Assembly (NCBI GenBank): GCA_020055645.1
Contig: CM034547.1
Coordinates: forward strand, 51,400,909 to 51,464,908
Direction of reading: 5' to 3'
DNA length: 64,000 bases
From: Tomocerus qinae
Taxonomy: Eukaryota; Arthropoda; Collembola; Entomobryomorpha; Tomoceridae
Both the position numbers and the translations under genes were made by a program. Below the pieces are notes generated by a model that saw only the letters and a list, made by a program, of their open reading frames with translations, did no database searches and had not been told where the DNA came from. How positions within the stretch are numbered: the stretch's first letter is position 1; each line of letters begins with the position of its first letter. Below are positions 1 through 15,200 of the stretch, piece after piece.

Positions 1-3000
1 AGACGATAAAATACGGTCAAATAATGCAAGAGAACATGAAAGGAGACGCTGTGGGATGCTTAAGCACAAGTGGTTGTGTAATTAAATAGACCAGAAAAAT
101 TGGAATACCTCCGCAACCATCATTAATTTCCTTAGGGTGTCAACGTGGCTTTTGTCTCTTCGATGCCACGCTGAGACTCTTCGCCCGTATTCTCTCCTCT
201 GCTTCATGACTACATCTCATATCAACTACTAACCTTATCGTCATATTAACCAAACTACTCATATGTACTGTGTAAGAAGAGTATGCAACTATAGAATCAA
301 ATATACTTAATCCTCCCTTGAAAAACTATTCCTTTCAACTTTCTGCAACTTTTCTCCAGAATAATATCATATAATATGCAAACATTTTATTACACCTCTT
401 TTTATCCACAATTGCATAAGCACTTGCTTTTACATTGCACTGAGGGCTTTTATTATTTCAGCATAGATGCTAAAGTCTTCAAATTTCAATTTTTAAATCG
501 CATTTTGAATTTCGCTAAATTAATTTTGTCAGATTGTCAACCTACATATATTGCTAATAACAATAATAAACTTTTTAAGGTCTGAATCTGACAATAATAG
601 TGAAAAGAGGAACTAATTAACAATTCGTTCGGAAGTACTTACTCATTCATACACTCTTTATAACCCCAATCACTTTTAATTGGTAGTTCGTTTAATCAAA
701 TCAATCTCCAATTATGACATTGGCACAAGTCCTCTTCTCGCTGACAAAGGCAAAAAATGAATTTGATTGAATGAGGTAAAAATTAAAACATTTTAACCGA
801 CAATATTTTTGACCGAAATGAATGCTTAGGGCTAATCCTTTCATTAGAATATTTTCAACCTTATTTGTGAGTTGAGTAAGTAGTAATTAGTGTAAAATGT
901 TGAAAATCTGAAGGTAGGGTAGGTGTAAAATATGTGGTAGTAGATATTTTAATCTTCTGAGCATGGCGCAGTTTTCTACTTAGCAAGTTGCTGAAAGATA
1001 AATATTATCTCACATGCGTGCACGTAGTGGACGTAATACACAAATAGGAAAGTTGCCTGCTGCCATCAGCAGTGCAATAATTCTGTTTTCATTCATGATG
1101 ACTATAGAAAATGAAAGTTTGTAAATATAGTGAAAAAAGTAAAACAACTTGGTTTACGACTTGTCGGATAAATACTGGTTAAATGAGTAATGTAGTATAG
1201 AGAAGTTGGCAAAAGCTAGACATTGAAATAAGTCTAGGTTAACATAAATACGCCTGAAGAATGAAAGGGAAGCCTTTCTCATTTCCTTCAAAGTCAAAGC
1301 CATTGAATTCTTTACTTAAGCTTACTTAGCCTTTACCCCTAGATAGTAGATAGTTGTAAAACTTAAATTTACGAATACGCAGCCAAGAATATCATTTACT
1401 GAAAGTCGAATGGCATGTTTACTTTGCCGGAAGCACTTGCTATGGCTCCGTAATGCAACTGGAAAGTCTAAATTTAAAAATGTAGACGCAAACGTGTAGT
1501 CTAAGTCAAAGTTTCACTGCGTAAGTATTTACTTAGTGTCTTAAATATAGTAGAAGACACTGTTTTGGGTTCTGTCAAAAGAAAAAGCAGCTGTTGCAAA
1601 TGCGTTATGCAACATTATGACTTTTATAATGCATGATGTGACTAATGAAAGCTTAGTGTACAAATTGAGTTTATATAATAAAAAAATTGAATTATCTCGG
1701 TTTCTCCTCAGGAACAGTGTTTGAGATGGATAGCTCATATTACATTACTGACGAATACACATTTGTTTGTCTCAACAGTATCAACATCTACGAGCTACAA
1801 GAAGGGGATCTAATGAGATAAGTGAGAAATTTAATTTAGCCCTACCTAACTGTGAGTCTCCCAAATCTCGTGCTTTCGTCTTATATAACAATGTTGTAGG
1901 AGGGTTTCCAGTTCCTCCCATTATACCTATGTGTCCTATGAAATATTCACAGAAGCAACTTGGATGAGCTGTCTTAAAGAGGGTTGAGAATTCCGTTAAT
2001 TAAATACCCCCACATGTGAATTTTTCCTCCAGCTAAATTAACGATAAGAATTCGCTACTCCACAACCAAAATTGTAACTACTGTGCGACGTGACTGAGAT
2101 CAACCATACTCTCTTGCATTTAATCAACGGAATAATGCATTTCCCATCCACTTTCAGATCCTCTTGTGAAAATAAAACGAACCTGTTCTAATGTGTCAAG
2201 GAGAAAAGACAGTTTTCTTCCAATGCTCTAATCTGAATTGTAGCATAACTCCAAATGCATCAAATGATGCTGAAATGGCTAGTAGATACATTTTTAGTTT
2301 AGTGAAACAATACAATACAAATGTTACTTCAAAGGTTCAATAAACTCCATACAGAATGATAATGTATTCATTTCATTCAAATGTAGTAAAGAGTAGCATT
2401 ACAAGAATTATTAATAGTTATTTTCAACAATTTTAAAGCATCATAGATAATCAGTTACATTACAAATTACAACATGTTAACTCAAAATTCCTGTAGTATT
2501 AGCTAGTAGGCTATAACTACAGCAACTTTGATGTTAACCAATTTTTTCAAGCTAACCTAATTTATTAATCTTTATGAGTCGAAATGTGTGCTTATTTCTG
2601 ACAGTTCACATAATTTTTTTGCATGCATGAATTAAAATTAACACTGATTGTGTAGATATATTTACGATTTAACAATTAAAAATAATTCGATCGTTTCAAA
2701 TGAATCGAAAAAAATAAACAATCAGAGCTCTTCTTCATTTTTGTGAATATCCTGTTTTTTGTGAGCTATCTAAATTCACGTTCCCTTTCAAGTGATGGTG
2801 GATATGAATGATATACAAACGCAACCTTTACATAATGGAAGAATATTTTTAGTATTACTGTTTAAGGTGTTCTTATTCTTACAAATAAGAATGTGGAAAC
2901 CAATCAATGACAGTGAAATATTTAGACTTATTGGAATCATAAGAAATGTTTGTTAAAAAATGTATTATACATTTGTTTATTTTTAGATTTTCTCTGGCTT

Positions 3001-5965
3001 GCGAGTAGCAAGGTGTAGCAAGTTACATGAAAGAGAAGGTTTTGGTGAAGGAGACAAGCCCAAATAGTCCCCCTGTTGAATTCAACAACTTTACAGTTTT
3101 GTTTTCACCTCCTCAGCGAAATCTTGACATTTATCTGGTAGAAGGATTCATCCTGCACCCGGTGTACCATATGTGGTTATGTTGTACAAGTGCAATTGTG
3201 AATTGCATTCCGTGCTCATTCATTACTATTTCTATCATTACTATAAACTTGCATGTCTTATATTACCCATTTAAGATATGTGCATACGAGCGTTTTTCGT
3301 AGGGTGAGGTAGTACATAATATCAGCTGCAAACTTATACAGATTGTTTACTGCAACGTAAAAAACGGAAATTGAACCCTACAGAAGAGGGGAGGCAATGA
3401 ACATGTATGTTTGATAAATGTCATTTATTTATATATCATTTGAATTCCCACTCAGCATGCATTTTCTATATACGAGTTCTAAAAATACGAAGCTTTATTG
3501 ATGCATTCAGATTTAAACTTGAAATGTAATTCTACACAGAGCTAGAGAAGGCTGTCAATTCCTCGGTGCAATTTATATACGAATTCCCCATGCAAAATGT
3601 AATGCATACGCACACAAAAAGGTGTATCTAGTATACACAGTATGTATGCGTCTCCCAAATATTGGATACAATTCTAGTCGGAGCAGAATGCATTAGGCCT
3701 TTTGTTTTCTGGAATCTGTTTTCCTCTCATAGGATTTGCAGACATAAAAATACACTGCCAGGTGAATCATTGTCAGCCATAACCTTAGTTATTCTAGGCT
3801 AGGATGATGTTTCTTCAGGGTGTGCTTTCTGAATGGGAATTCCATTAGACGCGAATAACGAACATTGGAAAGATTTCTGCAACAGAGTTTTCTCAAGCTA
3901 TACTCTCTGTGTATGTATATGATATCAAAGAAGCATAAAACTGCATCTCCACGGTCAAAAATATATTTTCTCTTTTCTATCCATCGATCTAGACTGAAAA
4001 GGGAGTATTATGTGAATACCTTAAGGGAATATACATACAATAAGAGCACACGCACTTCTGCTACACACAAATACACAGATTGTGTTTGTTAGATCTGTAA
4101 TTCTTAGAAAAAGGATGAGAGAATAGAAAGTTTGGCTTTTGTACGCTTTCCAGACGGTTTTGGCTCTAGGTTTACTACACAGTAGTTACTTGAATGTGTA
4201 CGTAAGAGAGTAATGTAAACTGATACACTTGATGCACTGCCGTAGTATATTATGGTAATATAAGAGAAACGCGAAAAGAAAGCAAGACAAGCAATATCAT
4301 TAAAAATTCAAGACAAGCACAGTATTATTTTCCTTTGCTAGCTTCTCCTTTTTAGCTCTGTTGTCTTCTCCTTTTTCATTCTCCTAATAGAAAGAAACTT
4401 TTTGAATGCCCTATCGCTATTGTATTGTTTTTGTGTATATTTACAAACACTACTGATTCCATCAAGTATCAGAGCGCAATTACACGAGGACTTTTCTATA
4501 GATAACAAAATCCAGTTTGATTTGCATACACTAATATCTTGTTCAAGCTCCAAATGGTTCCCGCATCATTTCCTTCACGACTAGGAATGAATATCATTTC
4601 TTATTTTAAAATCAACTAGTCTCGGCTATCTTACTTTTCACACCCAAAATATACATTTGTATAAGAATGCATTTGTGCAGTCGTTTTATTTCAACTACTC
4701 ACGGCATTTCTAAATTCACTCCTAACAACTAGTTTGTCACCACACGACGACATGCTTCCTGTGCCCATTCTACCGTTATGTAATATCTTGCACAGATCTA
4801 ATGCAATCTAAATTCAAGATGAAGTGGGTAGGAAGACATAGAAATGGCAAGAAAAGGGGAGCTAGCATCCACATCAAATCACCATCAATGTTTCTATGCG
4901 AAGTCACTCCACATAGTACTACAGATACAAGGGCTATATACTCTGTCAACTGTAATTTGACTATGTGACTTGTTTTTGTATATCATTACTTAGGAAGATA
5001 GGAGTTTATATGCACTGCCTATACACGAGTCATCAAACAGGCAGCCGGGCGGGAAAAACTCTTTCATTAAATACCCCATTTATTTAGAAATCTGCTCTGG
5101 CATTTTTCAACACTTGCAGTAATAGTTACACAGCTACTACTTATTACTCTTGTATTTGTGTATGCATGCGTGCATTTCAAATCTTTTCATAGAAGCGTTC
5201 AATCTTGGTCGTTAGGTTGTATTAAAGAAAAGCATGGCGAGACGAACCTTGCCATCAGCTATCTTTCCGCACAACAAGATTTGAACTTGGAAGGGAATCT
5301 TGTTTTGGTTAGTACGGATCTATCTTCATGCTTCACTGCAACAAGGGTAAAGAAACAGGGAAATACGACGCTACATATCTGCAGAGATACAAAGAGGAAA
5401 GTCAAGTTAAGCCAAACTTATTTGTCATGACATGAGTCATGAAGAAAATAATAAGCCAAAGAAGACACTTTGTAAATGGTACATCACGGAAAGGAGTCGA
5501 GGAAGGAACCTTCCCTTCTATTATCACAGGGAAATGTCTGTGACAATATAATATGTCTGTAAATTACGTATAGGACTACACCTTAAACATCTATGTACAT
5601 CCCTTAATGCATGGTACATCATGTACCACAATATCATATCACTATATATGTTCCTTTCCTGCACAGCAGTAAAAAGAATTTCCCGGCTGTCGTCGACTTG
5701 CAATTGTTACGTAACTACCCAAATGTTTAATGGAGACATTTGAACTTGCTGAAATTACAGTTTTAAATTACAACACTTAGCCTACTAGTAATACAACAGT
5801 CTTTTTGGACCCTGCAAGTAGCGATTTGTCAATATTTCGCTCCGAAAGGTAACTAATAATTTACTTTAGGTTGGTTTTAGATTGGTTGTCAAAAGTAGCA
5901 GGTTCTGATTCGACCGTTTAATTATACCACACAGGTAATTATTAATTAACAAAAATTTATCATTA
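1..5965. other. Unassigned AT-rich DNA, no gene recognised
   Basis: No frame longer than about 90 codons occurs here, and none shows a motif I recognise. The short frames overlap on both strands, as expected by chance in AT-rich DNA. I saw no long repeat, no RNA gene and no clear promoter. Exons of a host gene with short coding pieces could be missed by eye. Confidence 0.5.
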
Positions 5966-6202
5966 ATCATCTAATGTAATTTTGATTTAAAATATATTTG
6001 AAATCTGAATAAGATTGTAAAAGGCTACATATTATTAACTACATCCATTACATAAAAACAAATTACAATTCTCTAGCTTCACATTCCCAATAAATGACAA
6101 TTGCGCTGTTTTAAATTATCATAACTCTAAATAAAGATCATCATCTAATGTAATTTTGATTTAAAATATATTTGAAATCTGAATAAAATTGTAAAAGGCT
6201 AC
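5966..6202. repeat. Pair of 63-bp direct repeats, period 174 bp
   Basis: Positions 5966-6028 and 6140-6202 carry the same 63-bp sequence, beginning ATCATCTAATG and ending AAAGGCTAC, with one visible mismatch (ATAAGATT versus ATAAAATT). The 111 bp between them is not repeated. This looks like a local duplication. I saw no further copies in the window. Confidence 0.85.
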
Positions 6203-9200
6203 TACTAAGTACGTGCAAATTGGCCATTCCCTAATATTAAAAAACTTACCTATCTATGCACACTTGACTTTCTGTGGATACCCCTTACATAAGCTGAAAT
6301 GAATATTGGAGCAGAGTCAGCAAAGTCATCAAACATCTGACAAGAAGAATATTTTGAAAAGACTAGAAAAGCGACTATTTTCCAATATCTTAACCATTGT
6401 TACCTTATACGTAATTTTGAACCCCGACTTCCTAGTGGTTTTAGTACTTGGTAATAACCAGTTCCTTCCAATGTGAAATCCAATCCAGATCTGGAAGACA
6501 TTAAGCTACATTTTTAACACAAGCCGTGTAACAAAGAAGGAAATGTTAGTCGTACTCAGTGGGAAAGCGTTGATAAAATAATATCTTTTCTTTCGGAGCC
6601 CCCTTTTTCCTTGCCTAACCACCCTCAGTATTCTGTTTACGTGTTGATAAAAATATCCTAATTTTTCAAGATTTAGCTATTATTCATTTCATTCATACCG
6701 CTCCATTTGAAAAAGAACACGACAAGGATTTGACACGGTGTTTTTCTACTACGTTTCCATAAACGACTTGAAGTTAGATATGCTCTTTTCGTAGTTTGCC
6801 CAGGCTGAAGCGAAGTAGGTAGGGAACAACGAGAAATGGCATCATTCACTGAATAATAAGGACTCTTGGCGAAAATACTGTCACTTCAACTTTCTCTTTA
6901 CTCAAGTTATGATTTGAATAATGAGATTTGAAATTCAGTGTTTCGGACCCTTATTCTAATTCTCTCGGAGAAAATCTCAGCCACGATTTATGGCGAATGT
7001 ATAGAAAATACAGTATTTAAATTACTTTTATTGCTTTCTCTACGTTCTAGACATTAGTCCGCTTTCTAAAATCTTTCGGTTACTCGTGCCAAAATTACAA
7101 ACAAATTGCTTTCAAGATGACATAATACCTAAAGTGTTATTGTGTGTATTTACAAATTTTAATAATCACATTAACACGTCAAAAGATCACAAGCTACGCA
7201 TTTGTCATGAATCACTTCTCAATTTCATTTTCACATATACATAATAATATTCGTTTTATGTATAGATGCGTAAATACAATTATTCTCAAGTCTGTCTACT
7301 TGTATTATAGTTTCCAAAATAGACGGATTCAATTACGTGCATGTATTAAATTGTTAAAGATGCCTCTGAATACAGAGCTTGAAAGCACACAATGTAAACC
7401 TGAAAGGCTATTTGGGTAGCGAAACTATTCATAAGTAAAGGGGAGGAATAAACCATGTATGTGAAAACGGTTAGGAATCTAAGTACCTACTCCTATGTTG
7501 ACAAAGTGAATATTTCCATTTCCTACCCGACAGTAGTCTTCCCATCCCAAGAGTCGAAGAAAGGCTTCACATCCAATACATTTCATTTTGTTATGTGACT
7601 CAGGAAGCCAAAGTAGACATACCAAGACAGATGAAAGTCCCTGGACGGAAAACTTTGATCGCATTTCATCTTGAGACGGAGCCATTCGATATTACATAAT
7701 ATCACTCTTACATTTATTCAATGTACATATGCTTAAGACTAGTAAACATGCACCTTTCCAATCTCCTGTTTTAACCCACATTTATCTACATTTTTTGTCA
7801 GAATTTTTAATATGGGAAAACAAGTAAAACTAATTTTCAATTTACATTGTGCCGATTTTCAAGACAGTAATAAAATTGCCCAATTGTTTTGATTTTCATT
7901 ATGGCAAGATTATTGATTTTCAGCTGGGACAGTGTTTACTAGTATTAACATGCGAATTCGCAATCTATACTTTTCGTTAAAAAGATTTTTGGAGAATAAG
8001 ATTTTAAAAGACAGCCATTTAATTGTAGAACATGACAAATTGTCAAGCTACAACTTTCTGTAGTTTGCCCACGAACAATCTTTTATGTTCGCCATAATAC
8101 ACATGGCTTTAAATTGCTTTATAAAATCCAAATAATTTGTCATTATCATGTATTTAAATGCTTGAGTAAAGCACAGTAGGTGCTCATTGGAGTTAAAGCA
8201 TTGAGATGGGTGGCTAGCGGAACATTCCAAGTTCCGTGTGTAACATTCTTATAATATTTTGTGGATAATATAGGATTTAACATTGGGAGGATATGTAGGT
8301 AATATGTAAAAGAATGTATCGCCACATTTCCAAACAGAAAATAGTGGGCAAGTCGTATTTTATGTTGAGGTTCCCCTTCGAGAAAGCTATGCGAAATGTA
8401 AGCAAGAAGGTTGTCGTGTTGTGTTATGAGAATGTTGAAAACGAGAAGTCTCTCTCTTGAGAGTTTCATCTGTGGCATCAAGTAATCCTTTGATTCATTG
8501 CCGTAAAAACATAGTTATTTAATGCAGAGTAATATTTCGCTTTCTTGCATTTCATAAAGTTACATTCCATCTCATTACCTTCCTAACTCTTCCTGTCGTT
8601 ATGTAACCATTTGTATGGAATTTATCTATTACTTTTACTTTCCCTTGGAGAGTATCACTATTACCGGAAATTTTTTCATGTGCAAACTCCTTAGAGTCTC
8701 GTATGTACGTGTTCCTGCAAATATTCACCTTAACTTAGGAACGTATGTGTTTATGTCTTTTCTGCATCAAATAGTAACTACTACTACTCTCGAAAACTAT
8801 TTACGAAATTTCGAATCTACCTACTATTGTAAAATTCTGGCTATAAACACATCGAGCTATATATTTATACATGCAAAGTCGATCTACTTAGATAGTAAAT
8901 TTTGGAGTATGCATTTCATTTCTCTCCTCGTCAGAAGAAAATGTTCTTGAATTAGGGCTCTGTTTATGGGTACCAAATAGACAAGGATGCACAGATTTCT
9001 CCCCAAACGATGTAGTTAGTCTTAATGATTTACGTTGCGGCCCTTACGGAGCCCATCATGCGTAACACTACCATGTGCTTTCCTTTACGTACGTAATTGT
9101 ATCTATCCACATCTACTTTATCTCCCATTACGTTACATTACTCTGTATTATGCATTCATTTCACTCCCTTTAGAGGCTAATCTTTGAATAAAATGTAGAA

Positions 9201-12200
9201 ACACACACGCATGCCAAATAATACCCAACAAAACTCAAACTATCATCCAGACTAATTCATCCAACTATCCAAGAGCTCCTCTAATGTCCCCTTTCATAAT
9301 ATATCAATGTTTCTCAATGCATCGCTTGAATCACTGAAGTTTACAACAGGATGGCTAGTATGTTATTACAATGGATTCTTTTCAATTTTTACAATGATGA
9401 TTGTCTGGAAAATTCTTTTGAAGAAACTCTAAATTCAATTGCCTAATTTCCTAATAAGGACAATAATTATCACAGAGATTCATAAGTAGGTAGCGAGGTA
9501 AGTAAAGATTAAAGTGTGGCTAAAATTATGCAGAAGTACAGAATTGGTTATCTACTGTTCTACTTATGGTATCGACATCACTAAGTGCAAATATCAATAT
9601 TGACGCTACATTGATAATGGAATAGTAATTTGTGAATTCAGTAAATTATTGCAGCAATAAAAATATTGTTTTTTTAACTAGAGCTCCTATGAGTATAGAA
9701 TTGTATAGTTCTCTAATGCAATTTACACATATTGCAGATTGCTAAAGTTCCCAAGTTCGATTTAGTCTTGTTGAGCTATCAGGATCTATTATCCATCTTT
9801 ATTTCACATTCTGTTGTACTCTCCCAGCCAGATATGATTTTATCTCATTCTCTAAAAGCTGATAAGTGGATGAAGGAGCCCATTTCTGGGGTACAGCATA
9901 ATTTATAGGATATAATGTTGTATTGGAGGACAGAAATGTATTTAATGCTATTTAGAGTGTAGCTATGTGTGTTCTAAGTTATCCTTATTTAACATTGTGT
10001 GTGAAAATGATAGAGACCAGGAAGAAAGAACACGAATCCATTCAGTCAGTTAGCTTTTCTTAGTTCTGTCTGTAATATCAGTGGCATTACGCGTGGCTAA
10101 CCTCTAATCGACATAAATGTATCTACAGTGCATGCTAGGCCATTACTGTTGTTATTACTATTACCTATCTTGTCGTGTCCATTACTTTTGTCACAATATT
10201 GCATTGGAGACAGAACAGTCTATACAAAATGGTATACATTGCGTGTGTCAATATAGTAAGTAAGACATTATAGAAAGATACATTTCTTATTGCTTCCCCC
10301 CAGCCAACACTTTTACTTGACTTGAGGTTGATGTACATATAATAATTGCGTCACTTAATGCACGCAGTGGTCACTATAAAAAGACACGACACAAAAGTGA
10401 TCGGATAGATGAAGGCTGAGTAGTTCGCTATAACAATTCATAATACAGATAAATTGCCATTATTATGACATATAGGACTTGATATACTTTAATTGAGGAA
10501 ATTCTACGTACCATTATCATCATCTAGACTTTACGATTACGATTGGACATAGCATGTCACTACTTCCCAATCCATATCGACACAGCCAAGACAACTTTTT
10601 CTGTTAGCATGTTCTAACCTTTTAAAAGCTAAAGGGGAAAGGATAATTCTCATTTCTTCGTCTATCCAAAAGTTTCGTCTGACAAGAAATTATAACACTT
10701 TCAACTTCCAGAGAGCCAAACTTTCTATCAATAAAGCAATTGTATCTCTATTGGCATTGAAAACAGAGGAACGAAAATATTTGCATTCAAATTCAATGAA
10801 TCAAAGTCTATGAATCTGTTAATAATTTTCATGATGAATTCCCATCACTGCAATCTGAAAAATACTAAAAATTAATGCTATTCTAATATCATAGAAGGAT
10901 ACAATAAAGCTACAGCTTTGTTATTATCTATTGGATATTCATACTATATTCTACTTTTGAAGACCATATATACCTAGGTATCTGTATTACATGCATAGTA
11001 CAAAACCATTTTGTTACATTTTCTAGTTCTTACGAACGACACTATTTTTTGAACTCCTCGCAGTTAAAGTGTACATAACTAGTAATACTGGAACTTAATA
11101 ATATGCATGCAACGCAAGTATTTAAAATTGAAAAAGTATAATCAAAATAATAATGCGCTTGGGCAGGCTGTAAAAATTATTGGAATTTGACTTGATTAAT
11201 TAGTCAGTAAATGAAAATGGTAAATGGCCATATATAATGCAGTGGACATATTATGATGTGGCCATTAAATGAAATCTTTGGTTGAAGTGGTAGTAGGTAT
11301 GGGTAGGAGTAGAACATTGAATGAGAGGACAATGAAAAGTAATGACAGGCGGATGTCTTAGAGTGTGAGAGTAAAGACGTTTATCGTAGGTCGTAATAGT
11401 GAAACTGGATGTAAATTGAAGTCTCATGACTATACTTGGGTAGAACAGGCATTGCCTATGCAAGAGCAGTGCTGTGCGGTGTCCACTTGTCGGAGAAAGC
11501 CAGGTTAAATCTGAAATACGTGACTACTGGAGTTCCCAGTGTGTATAAGATTATATTGCTGGAACTAACCTGAGAAGTAGACGGAGACATTCAAGAGAAA
11601 GGCATTTCTTTAATATTATCACTGGAAATAGAATCTTTGGAAATGTTCCCGTCTCCTTGAGTACACACATAGATGTACTACATGCTCCATGTACTACAAC
11701 TCGTAGAAATACACAAGGATTGCATTGCTTCAACGAGAGAGAAACTGCGGATCGAACCTGAAGCTTGCGGTTGTAAATGTTGAAATTATAGTTTCAATAG
11801 GTTAAAGCAGGAATGTCGCTTAGCCTCCTCTCGTCTTTCTCCACTGTCCCATTTCCAGCGAGACTGAATAGAAATTCTTAAGTGAAGGAGTCGTACACGC
11901 AAAAGACGGCTTGGTAAACGGGAAGGGAAGTGCAGACACCGAAGAAGACAGGACACGGCAAAGAACAAGAAAAAATCTAAAAAGTGGGAGCAACGGGAAA
12001 CAGAAATCGCCGGGAGCTCCTACATTCGTTCAACCTTCCTTATTATTACTTTTTCTTTGCTACTACGATGTGAATGCAATGCAGTGCAAACTACTTAAAT
12101 TGAGAATGGCTTACTACTTACAGTTGAATATTATGTGCATGTAGCAACCCCTATTTGAGCTCTGGACTTTCTTATAAACTTTCCTCATACAGGAAATACC

Positions 12201-15200
12201 ATACACATACTTGTCCCTACATGTGCGTCTTTAACTTTCGTCTTACAGATACTTCTCTTTACCTACAATAGTTTTATGCATGCATGCACGATCTCGAATA
12301 GTTTGCTTAGTAATGGTGCATTTTGTGGTTGTGTCCTTTTCCTACGAACATACCATGCACACTATTGAAAACTTTAAATTTACCAAAGTATATATTCTAT
12401 ATGATACTACTACATCTATATACAGCAACAAAATTCCTTGCATTTGCACTACAATACACTATAGTGGCTATCTTGAAAGAAATTATTACAGAATCAATAA
12501 TGTTTTAACACTTAGGCACTACAAGCACTGTAATAGTATAGGACTTATATTTGGGGATGTGCTAAATATTGTAGTTTGGTTAGTCTCTATGTATTTAAGG
12601 AATCCTCCTCTATACACTTAACTTTCTCCACTCTGATCCTCTCTGCCCATAAAACTACATGTAATCTGTGGGAGAAACGTGACGGAAAAAATGGGCAAGG
12701 CTGATGTGATAGCAGGATTTATTCGAATCTCCTGTCCATTGTGGACTAGGCTCTTTTTACGGTGTGATTCTTCCAGTTGAACACCATTTTTGGAAGTTTC
12801 CAACTCCGATTAGCCTATCCATCCATATACAGTCCAGAATAGAAGTATACTATATAGCATGTATATACAATACAAGAGTATCATCTTGTGAAAGTATGAA
12901 TGTGTTGCAGTCTGTTGTAGTATAATATGAATTTGAGTAGGCAGTGTCATAGGAAGGATACTAGGAATGTATGTAGGTGCATTCGACATATAGATAATAG
13001 TGATGGGATATGCACTTTATATTAGTTTGAGAGTTGAACTCCCTGCCTGCAATTGTGATCCATGAGAATCGCTCGACTGTATCATTCTGATACAGTCATT
13101 CACTTTGACTTCACTTCACTGACCAAACTATGTGCTGTGTCGACCAATGCAACCTATTTTATCCTTAAGGGATACTTTCCCTTGCCTTGCATTTGTCAGC
13201 TCTGCTCTGGTTCGGCTCAATTTTCAGGTTTTAGCTGAATTGGCTTGGCCTCCTTCTTCTAATATACAAAAGTCTCATTCTCCTCCCTAATAGTGTAGGG
13301 ACAGACAGATATTATATAATATTACATAAGATTCGATATATTGTGTCGTATTGTCCTAGCTCCTTGTCCATTGTCATGTACTTTCCCCCTTTTTACCCAA
13401 CTCTACTATGTACAACAACCAAACGCTACTCATGTTCTTTTCCACCCTCCAATGCCTTTTTTCAAGACCAGCCAACCAACAACCAACCGAGCGACTAAAC
13501 TACCTACTACTACCTACAACTTTTACCGTGATTTTCAGGGTGGAAAAATCACAAAATATAATAGAACACTCATGGTAACTGGACTCCATCCCATTTCGAT
13601 TCTTTCACTACGTACTTCTACCGCTATTTTACCTGACCTCGAATAAAGCAATTGTTTCAATGCAGTTTCAAAGTTTTTCTCCCTCGGTGGCTGTAATTTC
13701 TCTTCTGGAGAAAACCCTGTAGAATTACTCAACTCTACAGATATGTATTACTTACTTTGTTTCAGTCCTTCCATCAGATTACTTCACATCACAGTCATTA
13801 ATGCCACAATCCATTTGATCCTATCCGTCCTGTCATTTCCTCTTCTCATAATTCACACCAAATAGAAGAGTGTTCAGTTTTGTCTTTGTCCAGAGAAAGT
13901 TGTAGCGAAAACTAAGACAATTTTTAACGATTACAGTAGTAGTAGACCGGAGCTAAATACACATTACCATTTACTACACTTTGATTTACACTGCCTATAA
14001 AATCTGAACTGATAAAATTAATCACTGAAAAAAGCCGGAGATTTAAGTCGCACTTTAGCAAGTATTTTCCTGTTCATCGTCCGTGTTTTGTTTTTTTGAG
14101 CATTTGTCATTTGTCAGCTGGAAAACAAGTAGGATTACCCATCATTACTTTTGATGTTCCAGAAGAATAGTTCACAAACTGATAGATATCCTTCCCATCA
14201 AAAAGGATTCAAACCTATTAGGAGAAGGATCAAAAATCAATCAGAGATGGGCATAAGGTTTTCCTGGGCGAATACAGAATCTGATTTGATGTGATGAAAT
14301 GTGATTGGATTCCTATCTGAGGGGATAAGAAGATAATATAACTTGAGTCGATGGAATAAAACTGACTCAATTGATGCTCCTTGTGCTTTGTGATCTCTAA
14401 GTGGGCTCTCCTTGACAATGCCACCAGGTTATATCCTCTTTTATAAGCATTTTCATTGTTCCATAAACCTTTTATTTTATTCTCCTTACAGCTTCCAAGA
14501 ACTTATAGTTACAAGTGCTCTCATCTCAAGTATAAACACCCTTTTAGTACCCACCTGCATTTGATTCCTTCTTCCTCGTAATGCTCAGCACTTTGATATT
14601 TATATTCCAAGGTCTAACATTTGTAAGTTTATTGTTGACGGTAATCACCTTGTTACACTTACAAGACTCCAGTTTCCTTAATGACGCGGGCAATTGAAAA
14701 GTTAGTAATAAAAAGGGTTGTTATACTGATTTTGACATAAGTCGTACTACCCGCACCCTCAATGAACATCTACTGAGTGATGTGAGACAATTAAAAGTAC
14801 CGACGAAATGAAATTTGACTTTCGGCATTAAGTTAGATTTTATTAGTTAGTACATAAAAGAACTTGGGTTTTGTGGTTTGATTTGAGGGGAAATGAGACT
14901 CAAGGTAAATTCCTAATTTCGAATTAAAATTCTGTAGTTTATTCAACAATGTCAGTTTGCAATGGAGAAAAAGACATAAAAGAGCGTTGAGCAATGTCCA
15001 TGCATCATAATCGTCCATCAATTCCGCTTCACTTCACATAGCAGTCACAGGTTAGAATTTAGTGGACATATTTGTCAATTGTGTCGGAATCGACTACCAG
15101 AGTTCTTCTCGATCTATATTCATAGAGAGTTAGGCGTACCAAGTCGTATACAATGGACGTGCCGGACGCACATGTCATACATAAGTAACATAAGTACTTT

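Noticed and set aside
5158..5430. 90-codon plus-strand frame with balanced composition
   Set aside because: No domain, no neighbouring exon-like frame. Treated as chance.
11745..11775. Minus-strand GGTTCGATCC resembling a tRNA B box
   Set aside because: The flanking bases do not form a T-stem or acceptor stem, and no A box was found upstream.
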